A DNA stretch of 64,000 bases from an uncultured Oscillospiraceae bacterium (lineage in GTDB: Bacteria > Bacillota > Clostridia > Oscillospirales > Oscillospiraceae). Position numbers and translations under genes: made by a program. This document shows positions 39,374-48,421 of this stretch, one piece after another; within the stretch, counting starts at the first letter, position 1; each line of letters opens with the position of its first letter. Under the pieces are notes generated by a model. The model did not search any database. It saw only the letters and a list, made by a program, of their open reading frames with translations, and had not been told where the DNA came from. The stretch spans positions 4,020 to 68,019 of the forward strand of contig CAKTOB010000013.1 in the NCBI GenBank assembly GCA_934589525.1. Reading direction: 5' to 3'.

Positions 39374-42037
39374 ATGAAACTACGAAAAGGGATCAGTCTG
39401 CTTTGCGCACTGGCAATGACGGCGGCGTTGGCGCTGCCGGTGTTTGCGGCGGAGGCAGTGGATTTTAAGAAACAGGTCCAGGGGCTGCCGGGGCTGGATG
39501 CGGTGAAGAAGCTCTCCGCTTCGGAGCAGCGGGCCCTGTATGAACAGCTGGATGACCTCTGGGAAAAGGGCTTCTACAGCCAAAGCGAGGCCACCCAGAA
39601 AGAACTGGAAAACACCCCCCAGTTCCAGGCTCTGAAGGCCATTACGGAATACTTAAACGAGGCCCAGGTCAGCCCCCTTTCCTGGGTGGACTGCGGACAG
39701 CTGCGGCTGTCCGGCGAGGACTTAAAGGACGGGGAGGACTACGCCTATGACGCCACCGCCCGGGAGCTGGTGATCATGGGTACCAAGCCCGTGACGGTGA
39801 CCAACGCCAAGGACGGGGAAGCCGCAACGGACACTATCCGCACCACCGCCGAGGCCACCGTTACTTTGAAGGACGTGACCATCCAGGCGGAGGCCGGGAA
39901 GAGCGCCCTGGCGGCGGAGAATGTGCTGAACCTCACTTTGGTGGGGGCAAACAGCCTGTCCGCCCAGGACCATGCGGCCCTTTCCTGCGCGGAGGTCGTC
40001 ACCCTTTCCGGCGTTGGCAGCCTGACGGTCCAGGGGGGCCAGGGCTCCAACGGCATCGGCACCAAGCGCATCACCGTTACCGGAGGCACGCTGGTGGTCC
40101 GGGGCGGTGACGGAGCGCCGGGGGATGCAGAGAACAAGGGCGGCGACGGCGGCAGCGCCATCGGTGCGGACACCATTACCGTTACCGGCGGCAGTCTGAA
40201 CCTTACCGGCGGCCAGCCCGGCAGCGACGGCGGCAAGGGGGCCGGTGAAGCCGGTGCCCAGACCAGCATAGCCGTGGTGGAGCAGAACCAGAAGCCTCTG
40301 GCCCAGACCCAGGTCACCGTCAAAGACGGCGAGGGCAAGGCCGTGGCGGGCACCGCCCTTACAGGGCTGACCCTGACCCCGGAGGAGGGCTACGGTCTCA
40401 CCGGCGTGGTCACGGACGAGACGGGCACGGTGTATCTGTACCTGCCCCAGGATACCAAGGCCACCGCCGTCTCCATTGGGACGGAAACCTATACCGGCGA
40501 CCCCATCGCCTCCGGTGAAACCGGCGTTCTGACCCTGGCGGCCCAGGGGCAGGAGCCTGCGCCGGTACCCACACCGGCCCCCACGCCGGAGCCCACACCG
40601 GCCCCGACCCCGGAGCCCACACCGGCCCCGACCCCGGAACCTACGCCGGCCCCGACCCCGGAGCCCACACCGGCACCCACGCCGGAGCCTACACCGGCCC
40701 CGACCCCGGAACCCACCCCCGCTCCCAAGGCGGCCCAGGCGGCACCGGTGCTGGAATGTGAATCCCAGACCCCCAGCTCCGTGACCTTGAAGGAGGTCCA
40801 GGGCGTTGGCACGACCTACTATGCCTATGGGGAGACCTCCGAAAAGCCCAGTACCAACTGGGTGGACACCCGTACATTTATCAATCTGACCCCGGGCAAG
40901 ACCTATTATTTCTTTGCCAAGTTCGGTGGAAATGATACCACCGAGGAATCCCCCGTCAGCCAGGCCTTGGCTGTGACCTTGCAGGGAGGCCTGACTGCCA
41001 AGGATGTGAACGTCCAGGGCCTGGAAAAGACCTATGACGGCAAAAGCGCCTCTCCCTCCGTCAGCATTCCCGCAGGAGCCACCATCCGCTTCCGGGAAAA
41101 CGACTCGGGGGACTATGTTCTGACCTCGACCCCCACCTATACCAATGTGGGTACCTACAAGGTGGGCTACCAGGTCACCCAGCAGGGTTATGACCCCATT
41201 TCCGGCATGGTCACGGTGAAGATCAACCCCGCTACCCCCACCGCCACCATCAAGGATCTGACCGTGACCCATGACGGCAAGACCCATCCCATGGACGGCA
41301 TCCAGGTCACCGGGGTCAACGGCGAGACCTATAAGGGCAGCATCATCTATACCTACTTTACGGATGAGAGCCTGAGCAAGGGCCAGACCACCACGCCTCC
41401 CTCTGCCGTGGGCACCTATTATGTCCGGGCCTACATCCCCGCGGGCGGCAACTATACCGATGCCATCAGCAACATTGCCAAGCTGGTGATCCAGAAATCC
41501 GCCTCCTCTTCCGGAAGCACCACCACCAATAAGCCCACCACCGGCGGCAACACGGGCACCACCCAGACCACCGGCAAGACCTATACCGTCACCGCCTCCG
41601 CCGGTACCGGCGGCAGCATCACCCAGTCCGGCAAGGTCACGGTCCAGTCCGGCAAGAGCGCCAGCTTCACCATTGTGGCGGACAAGAACTTTGAGGTGGC
41701 GGATGTGAAGGTGGACGGCAAGAGCATGGGCTCCGTGGGGGTGTACACCTTTACGGACGTGAAGGCCGACCACACCATCGAGGCCACCTTCCGCCGGACC
41801 GTGGCGGAGACCACGGCCCCCACTACCGCCCCGACCACCGCCCCGACCACGGCCCCCACCACAGTCCCCACCACGGAAACCGTGCCCGTGACCACGGAGG
41901 AGGCCCAGAAGCCCGCCAAGAAGAAGGGCATTCCCATCATCGTCCCCATCCTGCTGGTAGTCCTGGCAGGCTGCGCCATCGGCGGTGCGGTCTTCGTCTA
42001 CCGCAAGTATGGCGAAGAGGGCGAATACAGCGAATAA
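39374..42037 (+). CDS. Large surface protein with Pro-Thr-Glu stalk and C-terminal anchor
   Basis: An 887-residue extracellular protein. A signal peptide ([25 protein letters not shown]) and an N-terminal domain with Gly-rich beta repeats (about 130-390) are followed by a stalk of PTPEPTPA units (about residues 398-450). Next come a fibronectin-like region, an MBG/YDG-like repeat ([19 protein letters not shown]), a related domain ([16 protein letters not shown]), an InlB-type B repeat ([20 protein letters not shown]) and a second stalk of TTAP units. A transmembrane helix ([20 protein letters not shown]) with a short acidic tail ends it. There is no LPxTG motif. ATG 39374 follows AAGGAGGAACGCGTT. 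It probably acts as an adhesin or wall-spanning display protein. Confidence 0.8.
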   Translation: MKLRKGISLLCALAMTAALALPVFAAEAVDFKKQVQGLPGLDAVKKLSASEQRALYEQLDDLWEKGFYSQSEATQKELENTPQFQALKAITEYLNEAQVSPLSWVDCGQLRLSGEDLKDGEDYAYDATARELVIMGTKPVTVTNAKDGEAATDTIRTTAEATVTLKDVTIQAEAGKSALAAENVLNLTLVGANSLSAQDHAALSCAEVVTLSGVGSLTVQGGQGSNGIGTKRITVTGGTLVVRGGDGAPGDAENKGGDGGSAIGADTITVTGGSLNLTGGQPGSDGGKGAGEAGAQTSIAVVEQNQKPLAQTQVTVKDGEGKAVAGTALTGLTLTPEEGYGLTGVVTDETGTVYLYLPQDTKATAVSIGTETYTGDPIASGETGVLTLAAQGQEPAPVPTPAPTPEPTPAPTPEPTPAPTPEPTPAPTPEPTPAPTPEPTPAPTPEPTPAPKAAQAAPVLECESQTPSSVTLKEVQGVGTTYYAYGETSEKPSTNWVDTRTFINLTPGKTYYFFAKFGGNDTTEESPVSQALAVTLQGGLTAKDVNVQGLEKTYDGKSASPSVSIPAGATIRFRENDSGDYVLTSTPTYTNVGTYKVGYQVTQQGYDPISGMVTVKINPATPTATIKDLTVTHDGKTHPMDGIQVTGVNGETYKGSIIYTYFTDESLSKGQTTTPPSAVGTYYVRAYIPAGGNYTDAISNIAKLVIQKSASSSGSTTTNKPTTGGNTGTTQTTGKTYTVTASAGTGGSITQSGKVTVQSGKSASFTIVADKNFEVADVKVDGKSMGSVGVYTFTDVKADHTIEATFRRTVAETTAPTTAPTTAPTTAPTTVPTTETVPVTTEEAQKPAKKKGIPIIVPILLVVLAGCAIGGAVFVYRKYGEEGEYSE
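40568..40725 (+). repeat. 24-bp tandem repeat coding the PTPEPTPA stalk
   Basis: Six to seven imperfect 24-bp units (core CCGGCCCCGACCCCGGAGCC) lie in frame. Synonymous changes between units show that they have aged, but slippage could still alter the stalk length. Confidence 0.85.
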
Positions 42038-42057
42038 CCGTTAACGAATAATCGAAT

Positions 42058-42094
42058 AAACAGCTTCCCTACATCCATGCCGGGAAGCTGTTTC
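42058..42094 (+). terminator. Terminator after the surface-protein gene
   Basis: The 12-bp stem AAACAGCTTCCC/GGGAAGCTGTTT is followed by CCC. The T-run is poor, so some readthrough to the TraX gene is likely. Confidence 0.7.
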
Positions 42095-42122
42095 CCTGCC
42101 AACTACATAAAGGAGCAATACA

Positions 42123-42890
42123 GTGACGACTTCCAAATTAGAAACCACCGGCCATCGCCCCTGGGACCTGAGTGCCGCGGCGCTGCACATTCTGGCCATG
42201 GCCCTGATGCTCATGGACCACCTCTGGGCAACGCTGCTTCCCGCCCAGGACTGGCTGACCTGTGCCGGACGGGTGGCCTTCCCGATTTTCGCCTTTATGG
42301 CGGTGGAGGGCTACTTCCACACCCGAAACTTCAAAAAATACGCCCTGCGGATGCTCGTGTTTGCGGTGCTGTCGGAGATCCCCTTTGATCTGATGTACGG
42401 CGGTACCTGGTTTTACCCCGTCCACCAGAACGTGATCTGGACGCTGCTCATAGGCCTTGTGGGTATTTCCCTTATGGAAAAGGCCAAGAAAACCGGGAAA
42501 ATGTGGCTGTATATTCTGGTCTGCCTGGGTGTTACTCTGGCGGGGGCCATTCTGGGAACCCTCGGCATGGTGGATTACTACGGGGCGGGCGTGCTGACCG
42601 TTTTTGTGTTCTATTTCTTCCGGGGCCGGAAATGGCGGTGCCTGCTGGGCCAGATTCTGGGCCTATACTGGATCAACGTGGAGCTGCTGGGGGGCCTCAT
42701 GTACCCCGTGGAGCTGCTGGGTCTGGAGCTGGAACTCTGCCAGCAAGGCTTCGCCCTCCTGTCCCTGATCCCCATCTGGCTCTACCGCGGCCGCCAGGGC
42801 TACCACAGCAAGCCCTTCCAATGCCTCTGCTACGGCTTCTACCCGGTGCATATGCTGCTGCTGGTGATCATTTTAAACATTGTGACCTGA
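42123..42890 (+). CDS. TraX-family membrane acyltransferase-like protein
   Basis: A 255-residue polytopic protein of the TraX family, named after the F-pilin acetylase but widespread in Firmicutes without conjugation genes. About eight helices include HILAMALMLMDHLWATLLP with the family's MxxDH motif. Others are VAFPIFAFMAVEGYFHTRNFKKYALRM and SEIPFDLMYGGTWFYPVHQNVIWTLLIGL, and the chain ends YGFYPVHMLLLVIILN. Many such proteins probably acetylate envelope molecules. It starts with GTG at 42123 behind AGGAGCAATACA. It is monocistronic or partly cotranscribed with the surface protein, and no conjugation gene is nearby. Confidence 0.88.
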   Translation: MTTSKLETTGHRPWDLSAAALHILAMALMLMDHLWATLLPAQDWLTCAGRVAFPIFAFMAVEGYFHTRNFKKYALRMLVFAVLSEIPFDLMYGGTWFYPVHQNVIWTLLIGLVGISLMEKAKKTGKMWLYILVCLGVTLAGAILGTLGMVDYYGAGVLTVFVFYFFRGRKWRCLLGQILGLYWINVELLGGLMYPVELLGLELELCQQGFALLSLIPIWLYRGRQGYHSKPFQCLCYGFYPVHMLLLVIILNIVT

Positions 42891-42900
42891 TAAAAAAATC

Positions 42901-42946
42901 AAAACCGCCGCGACCATTGCGTTCGCGGCGGCTTTGCCGTTTTTTG
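42901..42946 (+). terminator. Terminator of the TraX-family gene
   Basis: The stem CCGCCGCGA/TCGCGGCGG is followed by CTTTGCCGTTTTTT. Confidence 0.8.
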
Positions 42947-42989
42947 ACTGTTAATAGATGCGTTAAAAATACGCTAAACCGGAACAAAT

Positions 42990-43698
42990 TCATCGTAGGG
43001 GCGGCAACCTGCCGCCCGCCACGCTTCGATTATAACCTGTGTGGTTGAAAGAATCCACCTACCAGTGAAACCGTAGGGAACGGCCTGTGTGCCGTTCCGG
43101 GAGCGTTGCAGAAACAACCTGTGTGGATAAACGGAAGCACCCCCCAGATATGTCATTCCGACCGCAGCGAAGCGGAGTGGAGGAATCTTCGCAAGTTGCA
43201 ATAATAACCTACGCAAAGTAAAAATCTGCAACTTGGGAAGATCTCTCGACTCGCATTCGCTCCCTCGGGGTGACATGTCGGGGGGTGGTTCTGTTTTATC
43301 CACACAGGTTATATTTGCCACGTTGCATGGCGATGAATCATCGCCGCTACATTGCGTAGTACCGTTCAACCGCACAGGTTGTATTTGCAACGTGGCGGGC
43401 GGCAGATTGCCGCCCCTACATGCCGTCGGTGAGTGGTACCGTTCAACCGCACGGGTTATATTCGTTACGTTGTATGGCGATGAATCATCGCCGCTACATT
43501 GCGTAGTTCCATTCATCTGCACAGGTTGTATTCGGGACGTTTCCGGAACGGCACATAGGCCGTTCCCTACGGTTTCGCTGGTTGGTGTATTTTTCTACAC
43601 AACGTATTCCAAAAACAGCTACGTCCGTTGCCCTGATAACTGTCAACTGTCCACTGCCAACTTAAACCAATTGACAATTGTCCATTGTCAATTGTCAA
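42990..43698. repeat. Hairpin repeat island 6
   Basis: The clearest island. Modules: GGGGCGGCAACCTGCCGCCC (42998-43017), GGAACGGCCTGTGTGCCGTTCC (43077-43098), the long inverted-repeat element (43147-43279), GGCGATGAATCATCGCC (43329-43345), GGGCGGCAGATTGCCGCCC (43397-43415), GGCGATGAATCATCGCC (43476-43492), GGAACGGCACATAGGCCGTTCC (43545-43566), and ATTGACAATTGTCC-type repeats (43640-43698). Four linker copies follow one another at 43286-43540. No gene is seen. Confidence 0.88.
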
Positions 43699-43703
43699 TT
43701 AAA

Positions 43704-44033
43704 TTAGTGTGTTCCTCTGACGACTGCCACGCCCTTGGATTCCAGGTACCGGGCGGCCTGGGTGATGGTGGGGCATTCCTTGCCGGTGTCGTGGCTCACG
43801 GTGCAGACGCCCAGGTGGCAGATTTTGGCGCCTTCGGAGATGATGCGGTCCAGCTTTTCCTGGAAACCGGCGTCGATGCCTGCCTCGCAGCCGTTGCACC
43901 GGGCCATGGCCACCAGTTCCAGGGGTTCTTTGTAGTCCGCAAAGTGCCGGGTCTTGCCGTTGAAGGACTTCAGGCATGCAGCGCCGGTGCAGACTTCATT
44001 GGCTTTCAGACAGTTCAGCATGGCGATTTTCAT
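43704..44033 (-). CDS. CGGC-domain protein
   Basis: A 109-residue protein of the CGGC (PF08821) family, a putative metal-binding domain of unknown function. Cysteines lie in MLNCLKANEVCTGAACLKSF, MARCNGCEAG, KICHLGVCTVSHDTGKECPT, with His in the last. The diagnostic CxGC-like element is CNGC here. It is the last gene of the riboswitch-controlled importer operon and overlaps the ATPase gene by 4 bp. Linkage to corrinoid uptake suggests cobalt or corrinoid handling, which is an inference only. Repeat island 6 begins within a few bases of its stop. Confidence 0.85.
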   Translation of the reverse strand: MKIAMLNCLKANEVCTGAACLKSFNGKTRHFADYKEPLELVAMARCNGCEAGIDAGFQEKLDRIISEGAKICHLGVCTVSHDTGKECPTITQAARYLESKGVAVVRGTH

Positions 44034-44809
44034 TGGGCGTCCTCCTGTGTTTTGGGGTAGTAGAGAATCCGCAGGATGCCCTGGGCATCGGTGGACACCG
44101 TGGCCTCCACCTCATAAACCTCCCGGATAAGCTCCGGGGTCAGGACCTGCCGGGGGGTGCCCTGGGTGACGACCTGTCCGTCCTTCATGACCACGAGCCA
44201 GGTGCAGTACATGGCGGCGATATTCAGATCGTGAATGGCGGAGATCACCGTGCGGTTCAGACCCTTGACGATGTCCAGCAATTGCAGCTGATACTTGATG
44301 TCTAAGTGGTTGGTGGGCTCGTCCAGAATCAGGCAGGGGGTCTGCTGGGCCAGGGCCCGGGCCAGGATCACCCGCTGCTGCTCGCCGCCGGAGAGGGTGG
44401 AAAAGCTCCGTTTTGCCATGTCGGACATGCCTACGGTCTCCAGAGCCTGGGCCACAATAGCATAGTCCTGGGCGTTGTCCCGCTCCATGGTCCGCTTATG
44501 GGGGGAGCGGCCCATGAGCACCACATCTTGGACGGAAAATTCAAAATTATAGTAATTGTGCTGGGCCAGAACCGCAATGGTCTGGGCGCTTTTTTTGTAG
44601 GAGAGCTCCCGGATATCCGTGCCGTCCAGCCGCACGATGCCGGCCTGGGGCTTCAGCACCCGGTAGATGCACTTGAGCAGGGTGCTTTTGCCGCTGCCGT
44701 TGGGGCCGATGATGCCCACAAAATCGTTGTGGTCCACTTCCAGGGAAACACCCCGGAGGATGGGGGTTCCGCCCAGTACCGCTTCAATGTCTTTTGCTTC
44801 CAGCTTCAT
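44030..44809 (-). CDS. btuD: Corrinoid-type ABC importer ATPase (BtuD/FecE-like)
   Basis: A 259-residue ATPase of the FecE/BtuD group. Walker A is IIGPNGSGKSTLLKC, the Q-loop LAQHNYYNFEF, the signature TLSGGEQQRVILARAL, Walker B CLILDEPTNHLD, and the H-loop is in ISAIHDLNIAAMYC. The start MKLEAKDIEAVLGG at 44809 follows GGAGGTGGCGAAGG. A longer upstream frame lies inside the permease gene and is not used. It overlaps the permease stop by 4 bp. The family transports iron-siderophores, heme or B12, and the cobalamin riboswitch upstream of the operon argues for corrinoids. Confidence 0.92.
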   Translation of the reverse strand: MKLEAKDIEAVLGGTPILRGVSLEVDHNDFVGIIGPNGSGKSTLLKCIYRVLKPQAGIVRLDGTDIRELSYKKSAQTIAVLAQHNYYNFEFSVQDVVLMGRSPHKRTMERDNAQDYAIVAQALETVGMSDMAKRSFSTLSGGEQQRVILARALAQQTPCLILDEPTNHLDIKYQLQLLDIVKGLNRTVISAIHDLNIAAMYCTWLVVMKDGQVVTQGTPRQVLTPELIREVYEVEATVSTDAQGILRILYYPKTQEDAQ

Positions 44810-45882
44810 CCTTCGCCACCTCCAAATCCGTAACGGCTCCGGGCCATGAGATAAATAAAGCAGGGCGCGCCGATCATCGAGGTCAGGATGCCGATGGGCA
44901 GCTCCGTCCGGTCCAGCAGTGTGCGGCAGGCCACGTCCGCCCACAGAAGGAATACGGCCCCCAGCAGAGCCGAAATCGGCACTGTTTTTTTATGGTCCGT
45001 TCCAAACAGCATCCGAACGATGTGGGGGATCACCAGGCCTACAAAACCGATGATACCGGCATTGTACACGGAAAAGCCCACAAGCAGCGAAGACACCACC
45101 AGATAGAGAATGCGCCAGCGGTGCAGATCGGTGCCCAGGGTCACGGCGGATTCGTCACCTACCAGCATCAGATTCAAGGTCCGGTGCTGGGTCAGGAAGA
45201 AAACGACACAGACCAGCGTCACCGCCAGCATGGTGGGATTTGTGCCCCAGCTGGCGGCGGCCAGACTGCCCATGGTCCAGCGGCCGACGGCGGCAATGGC
45301 GTTGCTGCTGTTGTTGATCACATAGAGGATAAAACTGGATACCGCCGAGCAGATAGAGGACAGGGCGGTTCCCGCCAGAATCAGCTTTACAGAGGTAGCG
45401 CGGCCGCCGATGTTTGCCAGAAACAGTACCCCCCAGGAGGCGGCAAGGGCACCCAGAAAGGCCATGACACCGACATAGTTTCCGCCGAAGACCGTGCCCA
45501 CCCCCAGCAAAATCGCAAGGGTCGCACCCAGAGAGGCACCGGAGGAAACGCCCAGAATATAGGGGTCAGCCAGAGGGTTTTTGACGATGGCCTGCATGAC
45601 CACGCCGGACACCGCCAGAGCGGCCCCGACGCAAATGGCCAGCACCAGCCGGGGCAACCGGATAAACCAGACAATATCGCTGAGACTGCCGCTGCCGTAA
45701 AGCTCCGGGTCGCCGATCTTCAGCGTTTTATAGAGGATCACACTGTAAACATCCTTGACCGACAGGTTTGCCGCGCCCATGGTCACGGCCCAGCACAGCG
45801 ACAGAAACAGTACGGCGATCAAAAGGATGATCGCCAGAATATACAGGGGCTTTCCGTGAAAAATACCGTTTTTTAAATCCAT
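44806..45882 (-). CDS. btuC: Corrinoid-type ABC importer permease (BtuC/FecCD)
   Basis: A 358-residue FecCD/BtuC permease with about ten helices. Typical marks are RLPRLVLAICVGAALAVSGVVMQAIVKNPLADPYILGVSSGASLGA near residues 90-135, the coupling-loop segment VGRWTMGSLAAASWG, and GIIGFVGLVIPHIVRMLFGTDH near 290, which contacts the ATPase. ATG 45882 follows AGGAAGAGCAT. The gene starts 69 bp after the binding-protein gene, separated by a hairpin, and overlaps the ATPase gene. It imports its substrate from the cell surface into the cytoplasm. Confidence 0.93.
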   Translation of the reverse strand: MDLKNGIFHGKPLYILAIILLIAVLFLSLCWAVTMGAANLSVKDVYSVILYKTLKIGDPELYGSGSLSDIVWFIRLPRLVLAICVGAALAVSGVVMQAIVKNPLADPYILGVSSGASLGATLAILLGVGTVFGGNYVGVMAFLGALAASWGVLFLANIGGRATSVKLILAGTALSSICSAVSSFILYVINNSSNAIAAVGRWTMGSLAAASWGTNPTMLAVTLVCVVFFLTQHRTLNLMLVGDESAVTLGTDLHRWRILYLVVSSLLVGFSVYNAGIIGFVGLVIPHIVRMLFGTDHKKTVPISALLGAVFLLWADVACRTLLDRTELPIGILTSMIGAPCFIYLMARSRYGFGGGEG

Positions 45883-45900
45883 ATGCTCTTCCTATAGCAA

Positions 45901-45932
45901 TCTCTGGGTATCGATTTGCCGATACCCAGAGA
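45901..45932 (-). other. Intercistronic hairpin after the binding-protein gene
   Basis: The perfect 13-bp stem TCTCTGGGTATCG/CGATACCCAGAGA has a 6-nt loop and no T-run on the minus strand. It is probably an mRNA stabiliser or partial terminator that raises binding protein over permease, as in the Fbp-like operon of this window. Confidence 0.7.
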
Positions 45933-45951
45933 CAAATTTTTTACCTGTGTA

Positions 45952-47061
45952 TTACTGATACAGCTCGGGATACAGATTGGTAGCCACATCCAGAATGCCG
46001 TCAATGGTCCGCATGCCGCTGCAATAGATGCCGGACAGGTTGATGGCGAACACTCTGTTGTTCTTTACGGCATCCAGGCTGGCGAAGGCGGGGTTCTCGG
46101 TGATGAGCTTGACCACCTGCTCACCGGCATAGTCCACGTCACCGACGGAGTAGCCGTCATACCAGACCATGAAGATGGCATCGGGATTGACCAGCACCAG
46201 GTCTTCGGCACTGATGTTGCCGTTTTCGCCGTGCTTGCCCACGGCCAGCTCCGCGCCGCCGTGGATGGCGACGTTGCCGCCCAGAACATCCTCGCCGTAT
46301 ACACGGTAGGTGCCGCCCTCATCTTCCAGAACGGCGGCGGTCAGCCGGGTCTTGTCGGCCAGGTAATCGTCGATCTGCTGGACCTGGGCCTTCATGTCGT
46401 TGACAATGGCCTCGGCCTTGTCCTGCACGTCAAAAATCTCGCCCAGGGTCAGAATGTCCTGGTATTCGTGCTCAACGGTCTGGGGGTTCTCGGCGGCCTT
46501 GCCCCGGCAGGCGCTGTTCAGGGACATGTAGGTGCCCACGTTCCGCTGGTGCCAGAAGTCCACGTCGCCCAGCCGCTTGTCGGAGAAGGTGGAGTACCAG
46601 CCGGTGATGAAGTCCGGGTTCAGAGCGATGATCTCTTCCTTGCTGGGCATTTTGTCGTAGTAGTTGATGGTTTCAAAGTCGGCCTTCAGGTCCTCCCGGA
46701 CATCGCCGTCCAGGCCATAGGCACCTACGATCTTATCCGCCAGACCCAGAGCCAACAGGATTTCGATGTTGTCCTGGCTCTGCGCCCATACCCGCTCAGG
46801 GGCCTTCTCGAAGGTGTATTCCACAGGCTCCTTGGAGTAGTTGTAGGTCTGAATGGTCAGGGGATAGACCGTGCGCTTTGCGCTCTCGGTGGGGGCCTCA
46901 GTGGCAGCTTCAGTGGCGGCGGTGGTTTCTACGGTGGTCTCGGGGGCGGCGGTGGTTTCCGGGGCGGCGGTGGTGGCCGTGGATGCCTGACCGCAGGCCG
47001 CCAGTGCCAGCACCAGCACCATGGCCAGCACCAGAGACAGGATACGCTTCGCTGTTTGCAT
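45952..47061 (-). CDS. btuF: Corrinoid-type ABC importer binding lipoprotein (BtuF-like)
   Basis: A 369-residue class III solute-binding lipoprotein. The signal peptide MQTAKRILSLVLAMVLVLALAAC ends in a lipobox and is followed by a Thr/Ala/Glu linker (about 24-58). The two-lobe domain is joined by a long helix and begins TIQTYNYSKEPVEYTFEKAPERVWA. The end IDGILDVATNLYPELYQ is typical of iron/B12-type binders. ATG 47061 was chosen because it begins the signal peptide; the open frame upstream runs through the riboswitch. It is the first gene under cobalamin-riboswitch control, so corrinoid is the best substrate guess. Confidence 0.9.
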   Translation of the reverse strand: MQTAKRILSLVLAMVLVLALAACGQASTATTAAPETTAAPETTVETTAATEAATEAPTESAKRTVYPLTIQTYNYSKEPVEYTFEKAPERVWAQSQDNIEILLALGLADKIVGAYGLDGDVREDLKADFETINYYDKMPSKEEIIALNPDFITGWYSTFSDKRLGDVDFWHQRNVGTYMSLNSACRGKAAENPQTVEHEYQDILTLGEIFDVQDKAEAIVNDMKAQVQQIDDYLADKTRLTAAVLEDEGGTYRVYGEDVLGGNVAIHGGAELAVGKHGENGNISAEDLVLVNPDAIFMVWYDGYSVGDVDYAGEQVVKLITENPAFASLDAVKNNRVFAINLSGIYCSGMRTIDGILDVATNLYPELYQ

Positions 47062-47132
47062 AAATATTCCTCTTATTCTGTTTTTATTTTCAATCCCATC
47101 GGGAATTGAATACGCCGAAGCCCCAGCCGGGG

Positions 47133-47168
47133 AAAAAGAAATGCCTGCCGACGAAATCGTGGCAGGCA
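47133..47168 (-). terminator. Terminator in the riboswitch expression platform
   Basis: The stem GCCTGCC/GGCAGGC is followed on the minus strand by ATTTCTTTTTCCCC, between the cobalamin aptamer and the btuF-like start. Bound cobalamin should favour it. Confidence 0.65.
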
Positions 47169-47247
47169 AAAGGGGCGTACAAAAGAGGCTTATGCAAAAA
47201 AGCCCTGGAAAGCTCCTGATTTCTGCCTCCAGTTCCGGCGGAGACAA

Positions 47248-47350
47248 TGGGTCTGCAAGGTATCCTGACTTATCCCAAAAGGGCTTCACAGTGACCGACT
47301 CGCGGGGCCTTTCACCCCATTCCCCCGGCGGCCCGAAGCCGCAGACAGAT
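47248..47350 (-). promoter_or_regulatory. Cobalamin riboswitch aptamer, compact type
   Basis: The minus strand shows GGGAATGGGGTGAAAGGCC, then GCGAGTCGGTCACTGTGAAG and GATAAGTCAGGATACC, which are the conserved core and B12-box elements. The pairing GTCTGC/GCAGAC (47346-47341 with 47256-47251) closes it. The short length suggests the class II form. It sits upstream of btuF and controls the four-gene operon. Confidence 0.85.
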
Positions 47351-47376
47351 CCATAACGGTATTCAAAGTGTCTTTC

Positions 47377-47405
47377 AATATAACATGGATGCAATCAGAA
47401 TGCAA
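47377..47405 (-). promoter_or_regulatory. Promoter of the cobalamin-uptake operon
   Basis: On the minus strand TTGCAT (47405-47400), 17 bp and TATATT (47382-47377), about 25 bp ahead of the aptamer. Confidence 0.7.
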
Positions 47406-47435
47406 TTCTTTTTTTGCGGCCTAAGAAAACTTTTT

Positions 47436-48365
47436 TCATTGGTTTTCCTTGGAGCCGGGCCAGAAGGGTTCCGGGCAGCAGCCGCCCCGCTGGCGGATCT
47501 GCAGCTCCTGGCTTTTGACGCTGACGGTGGTGCAGGGGGGGATGGAGCTGGTGATGAAGACGTTGGAGCCGATGACGCTGTCCCGGCCGATGACGGTTTC
47601 GCCCCCTAAAATGGAAGCGCCGGCGTAGATGGTCACGTTGTCCTCAATGGTGGGGTGCCGCCGCTTGCCCCGAAGGCTCTGGCCCCCACGGGTGGTGAGG
47701 GCACCCAGGGTGACCCCCTGGTAGATTTTCACATGGTCCCCGATGACGGTGGTTTCGCCGATAACAATGCCAGTGCCGTGGTCAATGAAGAAGTATTTGC
47801 CGATGGTGGCCCCGGGGTTGATGTCGATGCCCGTGACGCTGTGGGCGTGCTCCGTCATGATCCGGGGAAGCAACGGCACCCCCAGGCCGTAGAGCACATG
47901 GGCAAGGCGGTAGACCGTGATGGCAAAAATGCCGGGGTAGCAGTAGACGATCTCATCGGTGCTGTAGGCCGCCGGGTCGCCATCGTAAAAGGCCTCCACG
48001 TCGGTCTGGATCACCGCCCGAAGGGTGGGGATGGCCCGGAAAAACTCCAGGCTCACCTGCTGGGCCTTCTCCTGGGCTTCCTGCTCCCCCAGGTCCTGGT
48101 GGTACACCGCCGTCAGCTGCTTTACCAGATTGTACATCACGTCCTCAATGAGCATGGAGAGGTTGTGATGGGCGTTGTACATGCGGTAGTTCCGGTCCCG
48201 ACTGAAGCCGGGGTAGACGATGCGCATGAGCTTTTCGATCATGTCAATGACCACGGCCTTGTCCGGGTGGGCAAAGGGGTTCATGCGATCAATGCTGCGG
48301 CCGTTGCGGTAATCCTCCAAAATGGTATCCACAATGGCCTCCACCTGCTGCTCCATAGTGGCCAT
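47436..48365 (-). CDS. cysE: Serine O-acetyltransferase
   Basis: A 309-residue enzyme that acetylates serine for cysteine synthesis. A helical N-terminal domain (about 1-165) precedes a left-handed beta helix of hexapeptide repeats. Catalytic and binding residues lie in FFIDHGTGIVIGETTVIGDHVKIYQGVTLGA, with the conserved His of DHGTG and HAHSVTGIDINPGA just before. The long N-terminal helical domain marks the Firmicutes/EpsC-type branch. The Gln/Cys-rich tail (QIRQRGGCCPEPF) is unusual. ATG 48365 follows AAAGGAGGCAAAATT. It is separated from murA by a terminator, so it may have its own promoter within or after murA. Confidence 0.92.
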   Translation of the reverse strand: MATMEQQVEAIVDTILEDYRNGRSIDRMNPFAHPDKAVVIDMIEKLMRIVYPGFSRDRNYRMYNAHHNLSMLIEDVMYNLVKQLTAVYHQDLGEQEAQEKAQQVSLEFFRAIPTLRAVIQTDVEAFYDGDPAAYSTDEIVYCYPGIFAITVYRLAHVLYGLGVPLLPRIMTEHAHSVTGIDINPGATIGKYFFIDHGTGIVIGETTVIGDHVKIYQGVTLGALTTRGGQSLRGKRRHPTIEDNVTIYAGASILGGETVIGRDSVIGSNVFITSSIPPCTTVSVKSQELQIRQRGGCCPEPFWPGSKENQ

Positions 48366-48385
48366 AATTTTGCCTCCTTTACACA

Positions 48386-48416
48386 AAAGGCGGCCCGGTT
48401 TTTCCGGGCCGCCAAT
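48386..48416 (-). terminator. Terminator between murA and cysE
   Basis: The perfect 10-bp stem GGCGGCCCGG/CCGGGCCGCC is followed by TTTTGTG on the minus strand. Confidence 0.8.
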
Positions 48417-48421
48417 AAAAA

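Noticed and set aside
40568..40725. CRISPR-like regular repeat
   Set aside because: The 24-bp units are contiguous, in frame and code PTPEPTPA. There are no spacers and no cas genes.
42123..42890. Evidence of conjugation from the TraX gene
   Set aside because: TraX-family proteins are common outside conjugative elements, and no relaxase, coupling protein or type IV secretion gene is in the window.
43286..43580. CRISPR array or integron attC array in the hairpin islands
   Set aside because: The linkers are imperfect and the inserts are themselves repeated palindromes rather than unique spacers. No integrase of the integron type and no coding cassettes are present, so neither known system fits.
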